Of a stretch of DNA of 64,000 nt, positions 35,221 to 47,261 are shown piece by piece. The notes below the pieces were generated by a model. That model was not told the origin of the DNA. It searched no databases and saw nothing but the letters and a program-made list of their open reading frames with translations. This DNA is from Adenanthera pavonina. Its lineage: Eukaryota; Streptophyta; Magnoliopsida; Fabales; Fabaceae. The stretch spans positions 10,108,501 through 10,172,500 of the forward strand of contig JAIVEN010000012.1 in assembly GCA_026686845.1 (NCBI GenBank). Direction: 5' to 3'. Within the stretch, counting starts at the first letter, position 1, and every line of letters begins with the position of its first letter. The translations under genes were made by a program, and so were the position numbers.

Positions 35221-37080
35221 CACAATACAGCTAGTTGTATTGCATCTCTTTTTTTTTAAAAAAAGAAAGTTCAGTCTTATACTGAGCATTTCAATTTTAG
35301 AAGATATAGAAATGCTATAACAAAAACCAAAGTAGTGAACCCACTATCTGTTTAATCAAGTATACTAAATAGTGCCAGTAACCACAGAGTTCACATTATA
35401 AGAATTTATTTCCTTAAAACTACAATCAGAATTTCACAGGTCAAATAAGAAATTGGTCAGAAAATCCACTTCCTTATCCCCACACAAACAAAATGGATAA
35501 GGGCAAAAAATAACTAAGCAGCCTTAGCCATATGATCCTTTATGATGCAACCTATCTTGAGACTAATTCGGATCCCTTGTTGTCATAAAAATGATCACAT
35601 ATAGTTCATTCAAATAGAGAGAAGAAAAAGATGAGTGCAAAGAGGAGAAGTGGATCCCACACACACTAGCGCTCTTTTATGTCTCTCTTTGAATATGTGA
35701 TGATGACTACATGGGGAAGAGGTGACATCCCTTAGCGTTTCTTGTTAGCTTAAATGGAGAGAAAGAACATGTGGAGAGTCAAATCTATCTGAATTATTTT
35801 CAAGTGAAAGACTGTAAGAAGGAAAGGGTTCATATATGAATTTTATACCATCAAGTAATCAGTAGCAAGTACATCATAACTAAAAAATCTAATCATTGCT
35901 TAACTTCCCCCAAGAGAGAGAGACAGCAAAAAGGGCTTAGCATGAATAAACCACAAACATGATTTTAAGTGTTAAGGAAGTATATCGTACTTTCATTACT
36001 GTGAAAACTATCATGAATTACTGAAAGCATAGATTAAAAATGGACAATAATTGATGAATGTCCTCTAGCACAAGCCTGAGCTTATGGACTCGTTTGATCT
36101 ACAAGTAACTCTGATATGAAAAGTCTTGCCAAAGGAAAAAGAATACCACAAAACTATCTAGCCATTGCTTTTAGTGGACCATACTTCTAATAAAGTTGAA
36201 AATAAAAGAAAATAGAAGGTTTGATAGTAAATTAGACATTCAATTAGACATTACCATAGTAAAAATTTCATCTTATACTGAGCATCTTAGTTTTAAAAGA
36301 TATAGAAATACTATATCAAAAATCATATATGATATATCATTTTGTTTGAAAAATTGTTATCCATTCCTTGATCTTTAGACAAAGATATGCATCTGCAAAT
36401 GTCCAAATGCAATTAACAAACAATAATGCAATTAATCCTAACTCTAATACTAATCTAGAAAGTGGCACAACTTATTTTGGGATTTCCGTCATCTCTTATT
36501 AGAGCTTCAAAATGAAACAAATAATTTTGACCATCCATACATAAGAACTTGGAAATGGAGGCTTTAGCTCTATCTACTATGGTAATGTCCCCACATACTA
36601 ACCTTTCTTTAATGAAACACAGATTATTAGCTCTGTTTACTACGGTCCAATTAGCTTTTATTTCATAATTCATATTTATTTAACCAGTTAATGATATCAA
36701 GTAACTAAATAATGCTTAACTTATGCTTTGATATTCAATAGCTAAGAAAAATCCAAAAAGGACGATAAGTGAACTCATCCATCAGCACTATATTATAATA
36801 GCTATAAGTTAAATTACCCAAAGGAAGTAATAAATTAAATTAATTAAATAGAAATAATTTTTTATGGATGCAAACAGTGAATATACTTGAACTGGGTTGC
36901 ACAGAGCACTTGAGTTGAAACTTTCTCATCAAATAATGGAATGGGGCTCTCATGTCTATCTCTACCTTCTTCATGAGCATTACTCCATCTTGCTCATTCA
37001 TTTAGGTGCTCCTAGTTCTGTTACAAAAATAGAGCAAGAGTGAATGTCCTTGTTGTTGGTATGAGATAGAGAAAGGTTGG
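35221..37080. other. CACTA interior, right part, with an internal 60-bp duplication
   Basis: No convincing coding frame. A ~60-bp segment (CTTATACTGAGCAT..AGATATAGAAAT) at about 35274-35330 recurs with a few differences at about 36270-36325. Confidence 0.45.
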
Positions 37081-37630
37081 TGACAAGCATAAGTTCCTAA
37101 GATAGAAAATACAAGCTTGAATGTTCAAAGACAATCTTGGAGGGCAAGGCTGAAGACGAGCTTGTCAAGAACACAGACACAGATGCCAACATGGGGAGGA
37201 GATGGGATGAGAAGAACATGAACACAAATAAGTGGTGGCCAGAGCATGGTGAAAGAGACAAGGGTGAGCTGGTGAGGAAAGGAGGGTGCTGCGACTATGA
37301 GAGTTGGGTCCCTAAGTGGGTGAGATGTTTATGGTTACAGAAGATGCAAGAGATAGTGATGAGGTGATTAGAGGAATAAGAAGATGGATCTAGAATGATG
37401 AGCAACACCATAGAAGCTCACCATCGAAGAAGCTTCCACGGCAATGGCAACGAGCGGCTGTGGCTACGGTTGAGGAAGTAAGTGTGAGATGGAGGAAAAG
37501 ACGTAGCGACTATGAGATAGAGGAAAGGAGATAGAAGTGTGAGTTGTTTAAGCAATAACGGTCAAGAGCAAAGAAGAAAAGAGTGAGAGATTGAGAGTAG
37601 TTAGGGCTTCTAAAACCTAAAATAATTTTT
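37081..37630. other. gene-like, more GC-rich segment within the CACTA element
   Basis: Clearly richer in G and C than its surroundings. Read on the minus strand from 37620 it begins with pyrimidine-rich sequence including GCCCTAACT and CTCTCAATCTCTCACTC, as in plant 5' leaders. A plus-strand frame of 76 codons (37137-37367, MEGKAEDELVK) has no family I recognise. It may be captured host sequence. Confidence 0.3.
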
Positions 37631-37654
37631 AGATTTAAAAAATATTTTTGCCTA

Positions 37655-37804
37655 AACTTTCTACAAAGGGTGGTTTAAATAACCGGTTTAGAAAGTTTAA
37701 AACTAAAGAATTTATAACAAAATTGCCACCGGTCACTTTTCTAGATTTGTTCATTAAACAACCAATCTAAATTGTAGATGTAAAAATGGTTTTCTATACT
37801 AGTG
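37655..37804 (-). repeat. CACTA right terminus and subterminal repeats
   Basis: Ends TTCTATACTAGTG. Words AACCGGTTTAGAAAGT near 37681, CACCGGTCAC near 37728 and ACCAATCTAA near 37761 match the left subterminal words. Confidence 0.8.
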
Positions 37805-40800
37805 AATGTAACATCCCGATTTTCAAGGCTATGTAAAAGAATGAATATGATATGCCCCAAATAAATATAACTAAAGTATGGTTGGAAAAAATGTGGTATT
37901 GATATGCTAAATGAATACCACAAAGGGCAAAATTGTCATTTTACAGGTTAGGGGCCTTAATTGTAATTAATTTAACATATTGGGTCCTTAATTGTAATTA
38001 TCAAAAATTTTGGGTTGTTTCTAGTATTTACTAAGAATTTTAAAAATTTAGTAAAATTGTCAAAATGGACTTTATGATATGTTGGACCCAATGTAAAAAT
38101 GTTTTAAGTCCAAATGAATTAGATTAAAAAGAAACAAATTGCATAATACAATAAAATTATGCAGAAAAAAAGTACTATGGGTCCCACAAATAAAGAAAAA
38201 GTAAAAAAGAAAAGTATGTGGTCCCCACACAAATATATTTTGAGACAAGATATTAAATGAAATGTAGATCTCAAACAAGAGTAATCATGTATATTTAAAG
38301 GAATAAACAATATTATAAAGTATTGCAAAAGTACCATTAACTATCTAGATAAAAAATAACCAATACATTATATATATAGACTAAGAAACAAATACTATAT
38401 GAAGGACACTCCCTCTCCTCTCATTGGCCAATATTTATGCATGTGCTTAAGGGGAATATTTTAATGTTTTTCAATAAACTTCTTCAAGAAGGCATTACTT
38501 TTGGCAAAAAATATCAAGGACAGTTAGAGAAATTTTATGGAAGCCCCAAATTTATAAATCCCTCCCTCTTGGACGTAACATGCATAAAGAAAGAGAGAGA
38601 AGATGCTGAAAAATTTTAGAGAGAAAAGAGAAAAGGAAGAAGGATGAAAAAGGAGAAAGTGATGGCAAGAATCCAAGGTATCAAGGTAAGGATTCTACTT
38701 TCTATTCTCTTATAGTTTCTTTCTATCTAGCATGAGTTTAGTTAAAGTTTAAAGAAGTTCTTCTCCTCTCTTCATGGCCTATAAGTTTTGGCCATGTATA
38801 GTTCAAGAGCAAGGGTAGTGCTTTTCATAAAATTAATCCAAGAGGAAGTATGCTCTAGGTGCAAGGAAGAAGAATTTCATGAGTTTATGCAAGTTGCAAT
38901 TGAAATTCTTCTCTTGATTACTTAAGGGATGGTTTTGGCCAGGAAGAGAAAAGGCATGAGGAGTTGGAATTTCATAAATCCAATAGTAGAAATGGATTCC
39001 TCATGTCCAAATTAGTAAAGGAGAGGCAAAGGTTTCATGAATAAATCAATGATGAAAAATATGAGTTTTTAAGCATATGGTTAAGCCAATGAGGAAGTGT
39101 ACTATGGGATTGGAATTTGATGATTTTAATAATTCCACTGAGTTCCTGGGATCCAAATTAGTTAAGAAAAGCCAAGGAATTAAGGTTAGAAATTTGTTTT
39201 CAAGATGTGAAAAGTTAGGGTTTCAAGTAAACATTAAGAAAATTCCTTGAGAACAAGTTAACTTGTCATGGTTTTCTTGATACTTTTAGGCTTATGAAAT
39301 GGCAAAAATGTGATTGGAGAAGGATCCAAGCAAGAGGAAGTCAAGTTTAAAGAGAAAAGTTTAAAGTTCCAAGGTAGTATTCTTGCCTTGCTTTTTTGTT
39401 ATTGCATAATTATGTTTTATGCTTGTTTTGTGACATGCAAATTTTGCCATGTTGTTGCTTTGAATGTTTTTATGACTGGTTGGCTATTTATGTAAAGAGG
39501 GGTTTGCTTGGGATGTCCTATTTTTAGGCCATTATGCTACCAAAATTTATATAGCCAACATGGTATTTTCATGCATTTCCAATGAATTGTGCAATGTTAT
39601 GAATGTTTTTAATGTTCCAAAGTATTTACGTTTGTTATGATAAAAGGGAATGAGCTAAAGCATGATTTCTCTAGTTAGAGGATATGTTAAGCTTTTAGTC
39701 AAGACAAAGTCTATATGAATTTGTTAAATATGATATAAGATATGGCTAAAGAAAATTAGAAGTTGAAATGGGACAGTTATAGGAAAACTGTAAATTACTA
39801 TAAACAATATCTGTGTTTGAAAGGATGCATAAAATTGTGTAGTGCTCCAAAAATTCAGTGGTTTATATGTATTTAGAGCTATAGAATGAGAAATATACAT
39901 GTTTTTCTAAAACTATTCTAGTAAGGAATTATTTTGACCCTTAATAGTTTATGATGATGCTATACCCTGTATATGTAGAATAAATAATATGGCTAGAAAG
40001 TAGACTTGTAGGGATTTTAAACAATGTAAAGAAAGCCTAAAACAATTCTATAATTTATGAGATATGAAATTTTAAATTTAGGGGTCAGAATCTGGATAGA
40101 AACCAAAAGCTGAAAATGAACAGTATAATGTAACAAATAAATTGTATGAATTGGAATGTTCAAATTCAAGTTTCATATTTTTCTAGTGAAGTGCAAGATG
40201 TGAGTGATTTTAAAGACTCGAATCATGGTGAAATGATTTTTTCCATTTAGTTATGATTTTTCAAAATTCATTGCGCAATATAATGAACAATGCGCAAAAA
40301 TAAATTTTTCAGTTTTAAGGTTTTTAATTGGTTCAAGTTCTCAAAAGCCTCTTTAACGATTCCAAAGGAGGTAGTATTCATGGGAAAAAGATCAAAAGAT
40401 GAGGTGTTATAACTAACCCTATGTGATTATCTATTAACCTTGTTTTCCAAAAAAACCAAATGTGGTTAACTTGAGGTTTGTGGACAAACTTGTATGGTTT
40501 GTGGCACTAACCTGCAAGCTTTGTTTACCAACCTTGGAGGTTTTCATGAAAACGTGGCTAAGCAAATCTTCTGAAATTGACTTCAGAACTTGATAGTCGA
40601 TTAAACGCTCAGGTTTGTTAACTAACTTGGTCTAACATTATGAGATGTGTCTAACGGCTAGTTGAGGATTGTGGTACTAACCTACATGGTTTGTTGACTA
40701 ACCTACTAGCTTTACGGAGACTAACCTATTAGGTTTGTGGGCTAACTTCTGATAGGCATTTAATGTTGCAGGTCAACATTATACCTCACTTAGTAATGGC

Positions 40801-41389
40801 TTGTTCTTATCTTTAACGGCTAGATTAAGATTAAATATATATGTTGGACCGAATTTAAGGTAGTAAGTAACAATATTAAGTATTCTAGAGTCAAAATATT
40901 GTTACATTGATTCAAAGTCGTACCTACCATACTTAGATGACTCTTTGAGCTACAATGTTTCTAGATTACTCTTTGTGAGAGTTTAACTTTTGTAAACACT
41001 TCTTTTCTACTTGTGTAGATTGCTTAGAGTAGGGAAACTCTAAGGGAATATTGTAATCACATCTTGCAGGGGAATGAGGAAAGATTCAAGAGTGTGGTAT
41101 CCCTTAGGATGTAATATGGTTTTACAAGTGTCCAAATGAAACTTGTGAGATATAATGGAAAATCTCAAGTGCATTGCTTGGAAACTAGATGTACGCCAAG
41201 TGGTTAGGCTGAACCAGTATAAATCTTGTTGTTTTGATCTTCTTCTTTACGTCAAGTTTTATCTTCTCACTATACTTTATTTGCCCCTATTTTTGTGCTT
41301 CATGTTGGTACATAAGGTTGTTCTTCACAAAGGCAAAAATTTTGCAACACCCAATTCATTCCCCTCTTTGGTGACCAACCAATCTAACA

Positions 41390-41648
41390 CTCTGCATCTG
41401 CATAGCACCACTTCCCCCATTCCTCTTCTTCCATTTCCTGTTGGAGCTGTCCCCTGCATCAATGGCTACATTTTCCCCAAGTAATGAAATACTGAGTGAA
41501 TTTGAAAAATTCACATTGTTTCTTCTATTACTTTTTTTTAGTTTTGTAATATATTTCAGTATCATGATTTTCCAAGTTTTGTAAAATCACATTGTTTCCC
41601 CACATCAATGTTTAACCAAGCTATGTCTTCTACGGAAAAGATATGAGA
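41390..41648. other. short unassigned segment
   Basis: Between the Sire-3 LTR end and the family-D LTR. A pyrimidine-rich start and a poly-T run; no domain recognised in either strand. Confidence 0.3.
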
Positions 41649-42907
41649 TGTAACAACCTACCTTTCAGAATCCCGAAAACAACTCCCAAAACCATAGAAT
41701 AGCGAAAAAACTCTGGTTTGGGCCATAACTATACGGAGCCATGGCAAGCTATAGTACTGCCATGGCCTTGACCAAGTGGTAACATGTGACACCGAGGTGC
41801 CCCTTTGCTGATGCCATGTCAGTAAATTTCAACTTTCCCAGGCGAATTTTCGGCATGCATAACTTTATGCTTTGACTTCCAATTGACCTGATTCCAACTC
41901 CTACAAGTCAATCTTCTCCCAATCTATCCATAGACACTAATTTAACCTCAATCTAACTCCATATGGAGATTTTGGACACCTAACACTGTTTTGGCCACTC
42001 TTTAACCGAAACTCACAAATAACAACCTCTATTGACCACCAAAGGCAATTTAACACTCAAGGACCATTCATATAGGTTCTAGTGGCTCGACCAACTTGTC
42101 CAAGGAGATTTCGTCCAGAAGAAACCGTTCCTTTGAGATAACTCCAAACTCACATATTGGGCTGTATACCAAAAATTCACATACAAGGCCTAAAATTCCC
42201 TTTGGGCTCACATACATGGCCAATATTGCTCGTAGACACATACTTTATCCATACACTACCCATATCATCACCAATGTCACATATCATTCATCATCATCAA
42301 CATTCATCCATGACATGGTATGTCATTACTCATCACAATACCATTGTTATCATATTAATTATGAACATCGTATCCTACTTGGTACAATACATATATAGAC
42401 AATACACACACATACTACTGTGACTTAAATATTCCCATAATAGAGAGACTATGACTCCTTCGTCTTCTTTGGACTAGTGTTGTCATATCCTAAAATTTCT
42501 TATTTTAATGGCTCAAATATGCTAGGAAAGTTATGAGAAACTAAGTAAAGGATTTAGAAGGCATATGGATTTGTTTGCCAATAAGTTATGATTTCTCTAG
42601 GAAAAGTATATTGATCAACCTTGAATAAATTCTATGATACATGAGAATATTTATTTAAGGGATGAGCTAATTTATTGAAGCATGAATAGCTCAAAATAGT
42701 TTTTAAGAACAAAGAAATTTTATTTGTTATTATGGCTCAGCAGTCGACTCTAGGTGAACCAAAAAAATTTGTAAAATTTTATTAAGGGATTATTAGGCTC
42801 AAATAATGTTTTCAAGCCCAATAGAGTGAGAAATAATAATTACTGCGCCTAAGATAATATTTCCTTTATAAAAAAAAGAGAATTTGTTAGATTTAAGCCA
42901 TGATTTC

Positions 42908-45390
42908 TATAACACCTTGATTTAGGATCATTAGAGTCCAATTATACTTAATTAGAAGCTTGAATCACATAAAATGTTACAATAAAATTTTCCAAATTTC
43001 AGATACTAATCATTTATTCAAATTTTTTTTCTCAATCGAACTTCGGAAAATTATAACTAATTCAATACAAATTATATGAAAGTGATTCAAATCCCTACAA
43101 ATAGCATAAAAGCTTATCTACATGGGAAAAATATCAAAAAGAGCAATGACTTGACCAATTTGTATAGTAAATTTCGTGAATTTTCACTGTTCATATGGTT
43201 ACTTTTTTAAAATCCAGTTTTCCGGGCTAAATTTGAAAATTCACTATAATTCATACACTCAACCAAATTGAGTGTTATTTGGACCATTTTAAAGACTTTC
43301 TATCTAGTTTCCAGCCATATATAACATTCATACTTCACAAAAAGTTCCAAGTAGTGACGGGTTTACTCTGAAGTAGTCAGAATGACTATTTACATCCAAG
43401 TACCTTGCCAAACAAAAGCTATAAAATATTTACATGGCCATATTTCATCTTCATATCATACCATACTTTCACTAAGACTTAAAGCAACACAAAAACTTGA
43501 AGAAACAGATTTAACATCACATTTACAAATTTACACAAAAAGCTCTAAATTCATGGCCATTCAAGTTAATGATCAAATGCTTTCTCCTTTCCTTTCTCTT
43601 CCTTGGTGGTCTTGCCATTGTTGCTACCTAATCATGGTTAATATGTGGGAGGTTGAGATTCAAAGAATCTCAGTAACTAATACCCAAACATGCCATCATA
43701 TTATCACATTCTCCATAAAATCATCACATAAACTTTAATTCATCACATAGGCATATTGAAACATATAAATTTTATAAAAAATTCAGCAGGGTTTCATTTT
43801 GTAAAATGGACATCTAGGGGCTCTAAACCCCTCATATAGCTTAGCCAACATCATAGAACTATCACAAATCAACATTTCATTCATATGCCATAATGTCAAA
43901 TGCAAGGAAAACAAACATGAAAATGTGATGCAAGTTAAGAGAATTAACTACCTTTGAGTATTCCAAGGGTTCCCACACTTGGTACTCTACTTCTTGGGCC
44001 TTCTAACGCTTCCTTGAACCTAGCCATATCCCCATTCAAGCACTTTAGCCACTGATTTTCAGAATTACATAATACATTGCTCACTAAACCTTAAATTTTA
44101 CACTGAACTTTCCTTTGTGTTTTTCTTGAATCCAACACTTGTACTTGACTAATTTGGACCCAAGGAATCCATTTTTGGGGTCACAAACTTAAAATTCCAA
44201 CTCTAAATAGGGACCCCACTATGGCCAAAAATCTTGAAAATGAAGGAAAATTGCTATACTTCATTATACATCAAACTACTTCCTTTTTCAACCTTTAAAT
44301 AAGTATTCTAGCATTTCCCTAAAGTTTGATGGTTGGAACACTCATTTTCTTGCTTAATCATGACATGGCCGAATCCCTGAGAGAGTAGAGAAGAAATTTT
44401 GCTCCATGAACCATGCTTCTAATACCATAAATAGCAAATTTGAAGTGGTAGAAGACAAACTTACTAACTTGCTTTCAATTTTGCCTTGGATTTCTTCTTC
44501 TTCTTTCTCTCTTTTCTCCCTTCTCTCTTTGCATTTTTCCTCTGGTTTTTGGCTACTGAATGCTTGTGCAGAATTGTTAGTAAATGTGTGATTAAGTGGC
44601 TAATCAGTTGGCTTAGTCAGGGTTAGTATGTTAGCCTAACCAAAGTTACTTTCTAGCCAAAAACTGAACAACTTCTTGAGGAAGTTTTTCCACAAAATTA
44701 AGCTGCTCAAGCTGCCCCAAAATCACACCCAATGAGAGGTCTTTAAATATCTAGTCTGTTCAATTTTTTTTGGCCCAGATATATCGATAAAACTATTTTT
44801 TATAGTAAATTAGCATTTTTGGACTATAGGACTATTCCAATTTTATTTTTATATTTTCTTAATTATCCTGTCCCAAATGATATCTATGGCCCGTATCCTG
44901 TCTCGGTTAACTTTTAATCATCTGTGGGCCCATAATTTACTTTATTGGTTTTAAGTTACTTTTGGATACTCAGCATTAATTATTTCTTTATCCTTGAACA
45001 ATAACCCTCAGTAGCATATACCATTGGACTTCTCTCGTCGAGGGCTTCATTTTGATAGTAATTTTACATATTTACAAAATTACCCTTGACTCGGGTTAAA
45101 TTATAATTTCTGAAACATTCAAGTCATTAGGTGTAATTTTCCCCAAGGGCTTTTTAACTTCTTCTCCACTTGAATTTAATGATTTTAGGACATGGATGTC
45201 ATTTTCATAATTCTTTAGGGGTAAAAATATAATTTTCTCATTTTTATCTAACCAAGAAAAATGACCTCTTTGCCTTATTTCAAGCAAAACGATGTCTATC
45301 CATTTTTATGAATTCCTTGTACATTGTACATTATCATTGATTATATCCTCTTTCATTACTTAGTATCAAGTGAAATTTTGGGATATTACA
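42908..45390 (-). repeat. 3' LTR of Tekay-2 (family A)
   Basis: On the minus strand it starts TGTAATATCCC at 45390 and ends GGTGTTATA at 42908. It pairs with 55878-58395. Shadow ORFs at 43382-43738 and 44406-44591 lie inside and have no domain. Confidence 0.9.
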
Positions 45391-45404
45391 TTTCTACCCT
45401 CCTT
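45391..45404 (-). other. polypurine tract of Tekay-2
   Basis: On the minus strand AAGGAGGGTAGAAA directly precedes the 3' LTR start. Confidence 0.8.
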
Positions 45405-45620
45405 AAAATAAATTTCATCTTTGAAATTTAAAACATACCTTATGTAAACAGTATTGGATATTTCTGTCGCTTGTCTGACTCCATTTCTTAGGTTGCTTCT
45501 TCTGTAGATAAGCCTTTCCATACTACTTTTACTAGAGGAATGTCTTTGTTCCTCAACTATTTGACTCAATAGTATATTATTCTTTCAAGTAATACATTAA
45601 AGCAAAGATTATCTTGTACA
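45405..45620 (-). pseudogene. chromodomain-like C terminus of Tekay-2 integrase
   Basis: After the integrase tail (ERIIYY) come LRNKDIPLVKVVWKGLST, EEAT and EMES, then RQKYPILF, with stops between. This matches the spacing of the chromodomain that ends Tekay-type integrases and the corresponding piece of Tekay-1. Confidence 0.65.
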
Positions 45621-46800
45621 TCAATACATTCATGTTCTATAATATATGAAAGGTCTGGCTGATATTTCTTTAATTGGAAGACATGGAAGACACTATGAAT
45701 TTGACTTAGATTTGGTGGTAGGGCTAATTGGTAAGCTACATGTCCGACTTTTGAAAGGATTTCAAAAGGTCCAATGTACTTGGGACTAAGCTTTTTCATT
45801 TTGAGAGATTCACTGACTCCAGTTTTAGGAGATACTTTAAGAAATACATGGCCTCCTATTTCAAATTCCAATAGCTTTCTTTTTTTATCTACATAACTCT
45901 TTTGTCTACTTTGAGCCGTTAATAACTTTTTCTTTATCATTTTAATCTGTTTGGAGGTCTGGTCTACAATCTCAGGACCTATCAGTTGCCTTTCACTCAA
46001 TTTCATTCAACAAAGTGGGGACCTGCACTTCCTACCACACAGTGTTTTATATGGTGCCATCTGAATAATGGAATGATAACTGTTGTTATAGGCAAATTTT
46101 TCCAAAGGTAAGTATACATCCCAGTTTTCTTTCATCTCTAGCACACAAGCCCTTAGCATATCTTCTAATATCTGAATCATCCTGTCAGTCTGTCTATCTG
46201 TTTGGGGGTGATATGCTGTGCTAAATCTTAATTTAGTACCTAAGGCTTGCTGTAATGATCTCTAGAAGTTTGAAGTGAATCTTGGATCTTGGTCAAATAT
46301 GATACTACTTGGCACTCCATGTAATCTAACTATCTCTTTTACATACAATTGTGCCAATCTGTCCAGTGTATATGTTGACCTTATAGCTAAAAAGTGTGCT
46401 AACTTTGTTAGCCTATCCACTATTACCCAGATTACATCATATCCTGACGATGTTCTGGGTAATCCCATTATGAAGTCCATTGAAATACTATCCCATTTCT
46501 ATTATGGGATCTCTAGTGGATGTAACAATCTGACAGGCTTCTGGTGCTCTATTTTAACTCTTTGACACATCAAGCATCTAGACACATGCTGAGTAATGTC
46601 CCTTTTCATACCAGGCCACCAAAATGATTTCTTTAAATCATGGTACATTTTCATAATACCTGGATGAATAGCATATTTACTCTGATATGCCTCAGCCAAA
46701 ACTTTTTCTCTCAACTCTGTTACTAGTGGTACATAAACTCTCTTTTGAAATCTCATTAGATTATCTTCTAATACATTAAATCCCTGCATCTCTCCATTCC
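45566..46800 (-). pseudogene. Tekay-2 integrase
   Basis: N-terminal zinc region at 46502-46789 (AIHPGIMKMYHDLKKSFWWP, then CLMCQRVK). Catalytic core at 46262-46480 ([42 protein letters not shown]). C-terminal part 45566-46006 (KSYVDKKRKLLEFEIGGHVF, KYIGPFEILSKVG, HSVFHVFQLKKYQPD). Stops separate the blocks, but the residues expected for metal binding in the core are largely kept. It joins element DNA to the chromosome. Confidence 0.9.
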
Positions 46801-46829
46801 ATTATTTTTCTTTAACTACCTTTACGAAG

Positions 46830-47261
46830 TCATCCTCTTCTAGGCTTTCAATAAATCTCTTAAAAATTCATTACCAATTATGGTCTCATGAAACTGTAAA
46901 AATAAATGCATGTCTCTATATTCCTCTAACATTTTCATTTCACAAATCATCATGTAGGCTACGTGAATAATTTTTCTGCTCAATGCATCAGCCACTACAT
47001 TAGCTTTTCCTAGATAGTATTTAATAGAATGATCATAATCTTTTAATAACTCCATCCATCATCTTTTCCTCTATTTAATTCTTTCTGATTTTCTAAATAT
47101 TTAAGGCTCTTGTGGTCATAAAACACTTCTACTATTCCACCATAAAGATGGTGTCTCCAGATCTTAAGACCATGCACTATAGCTGTAAGTTCTAAATAAT
47201 GAGTGGGATAGTTTTCTTCATATGGTTTTAATTGTCTAGAAGCATAAGCTACCACTCTACC
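46830..47261 (-). pseudogene. Tekay-2 RNase H, downstream part
   Basis: [39 protein letters not shown] and the end ADALSRKIIHVAYM. The upstream part was separated by a solo LTR at 47262-49042; the remaining N-terminal piece is right of 49043. A frameshift lies near 47050. Confidence 0.9.

Larger units (their letters stand above)
21274..37804. mobile_element. CACTA (EnSpm-like) DNA transposon, non-autonomous
   Basis: Left end CACTACTACACTAGACACTT at 21274; right end, reverse complemented, CACTAGTATAGAAAACCATT. A 3-bp duplication AAT flanks it (21271-21273 and 37805-37807), as expected for CACTA elements. Subterminal words around CCGATCTAGAAAGT repeat in both orientations at 21290-21475 and 37655-37770. 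Without the inserted Sire-2 it is about 4.7 kb. I recognise no transposase, so it would depend on one supplied in trans. Confidence 0.85.
21273..40411 (+). mobile_element. solo gypsy LTR (family B), split by a CACTA element at its first base
   Basis: The LTR runs from 37807 (TGTAACATCCCG) to 40411 (GGTGTTATA), about 2.6 kb. Its 5-bp target duplication ACTAA is at 21268-21272 and 40412-40416. The CACTA element inserted after the first T, so that T and two flanking bases (AAT) were duplicated. CCAAT-like and TATATATAGA sequences at 38360-38380 form a plausible promoter. No internal genes. Confidence 0.85.
21051..41389 (+). mobile_element. Sirevirus LTR of another subfamily (Sire-3), split by a nest
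   Basis: Two pieces, 21051-21267 and 40417-41389, read as one sequence once the inner elements are removed: both are rich in the word GACTAACCT and its variants. The right piece carries the conserved Sirevirus block GGAAAATCTCAAGTG near 41158 and then GAACCAGTATAAATCT near 41212, and it ends CCCAATTCATTCCCCTCTTT..TCTAACA at 41389, matching the Sire-1 and Sire-2 LTR ends. The start lies left of the CACTA-like end at 21050 and was not found. No internal region follows, so it is a solo or truncated LTR. Confidence 0.7.

Noticed and set aside
43382..43738. 118-codon plus-strand frame
   Set aside because: Lies wholly in the Tekay-2 3' LTR, with no domain and no equivalent frame in the paired LTR near 56390-56740.
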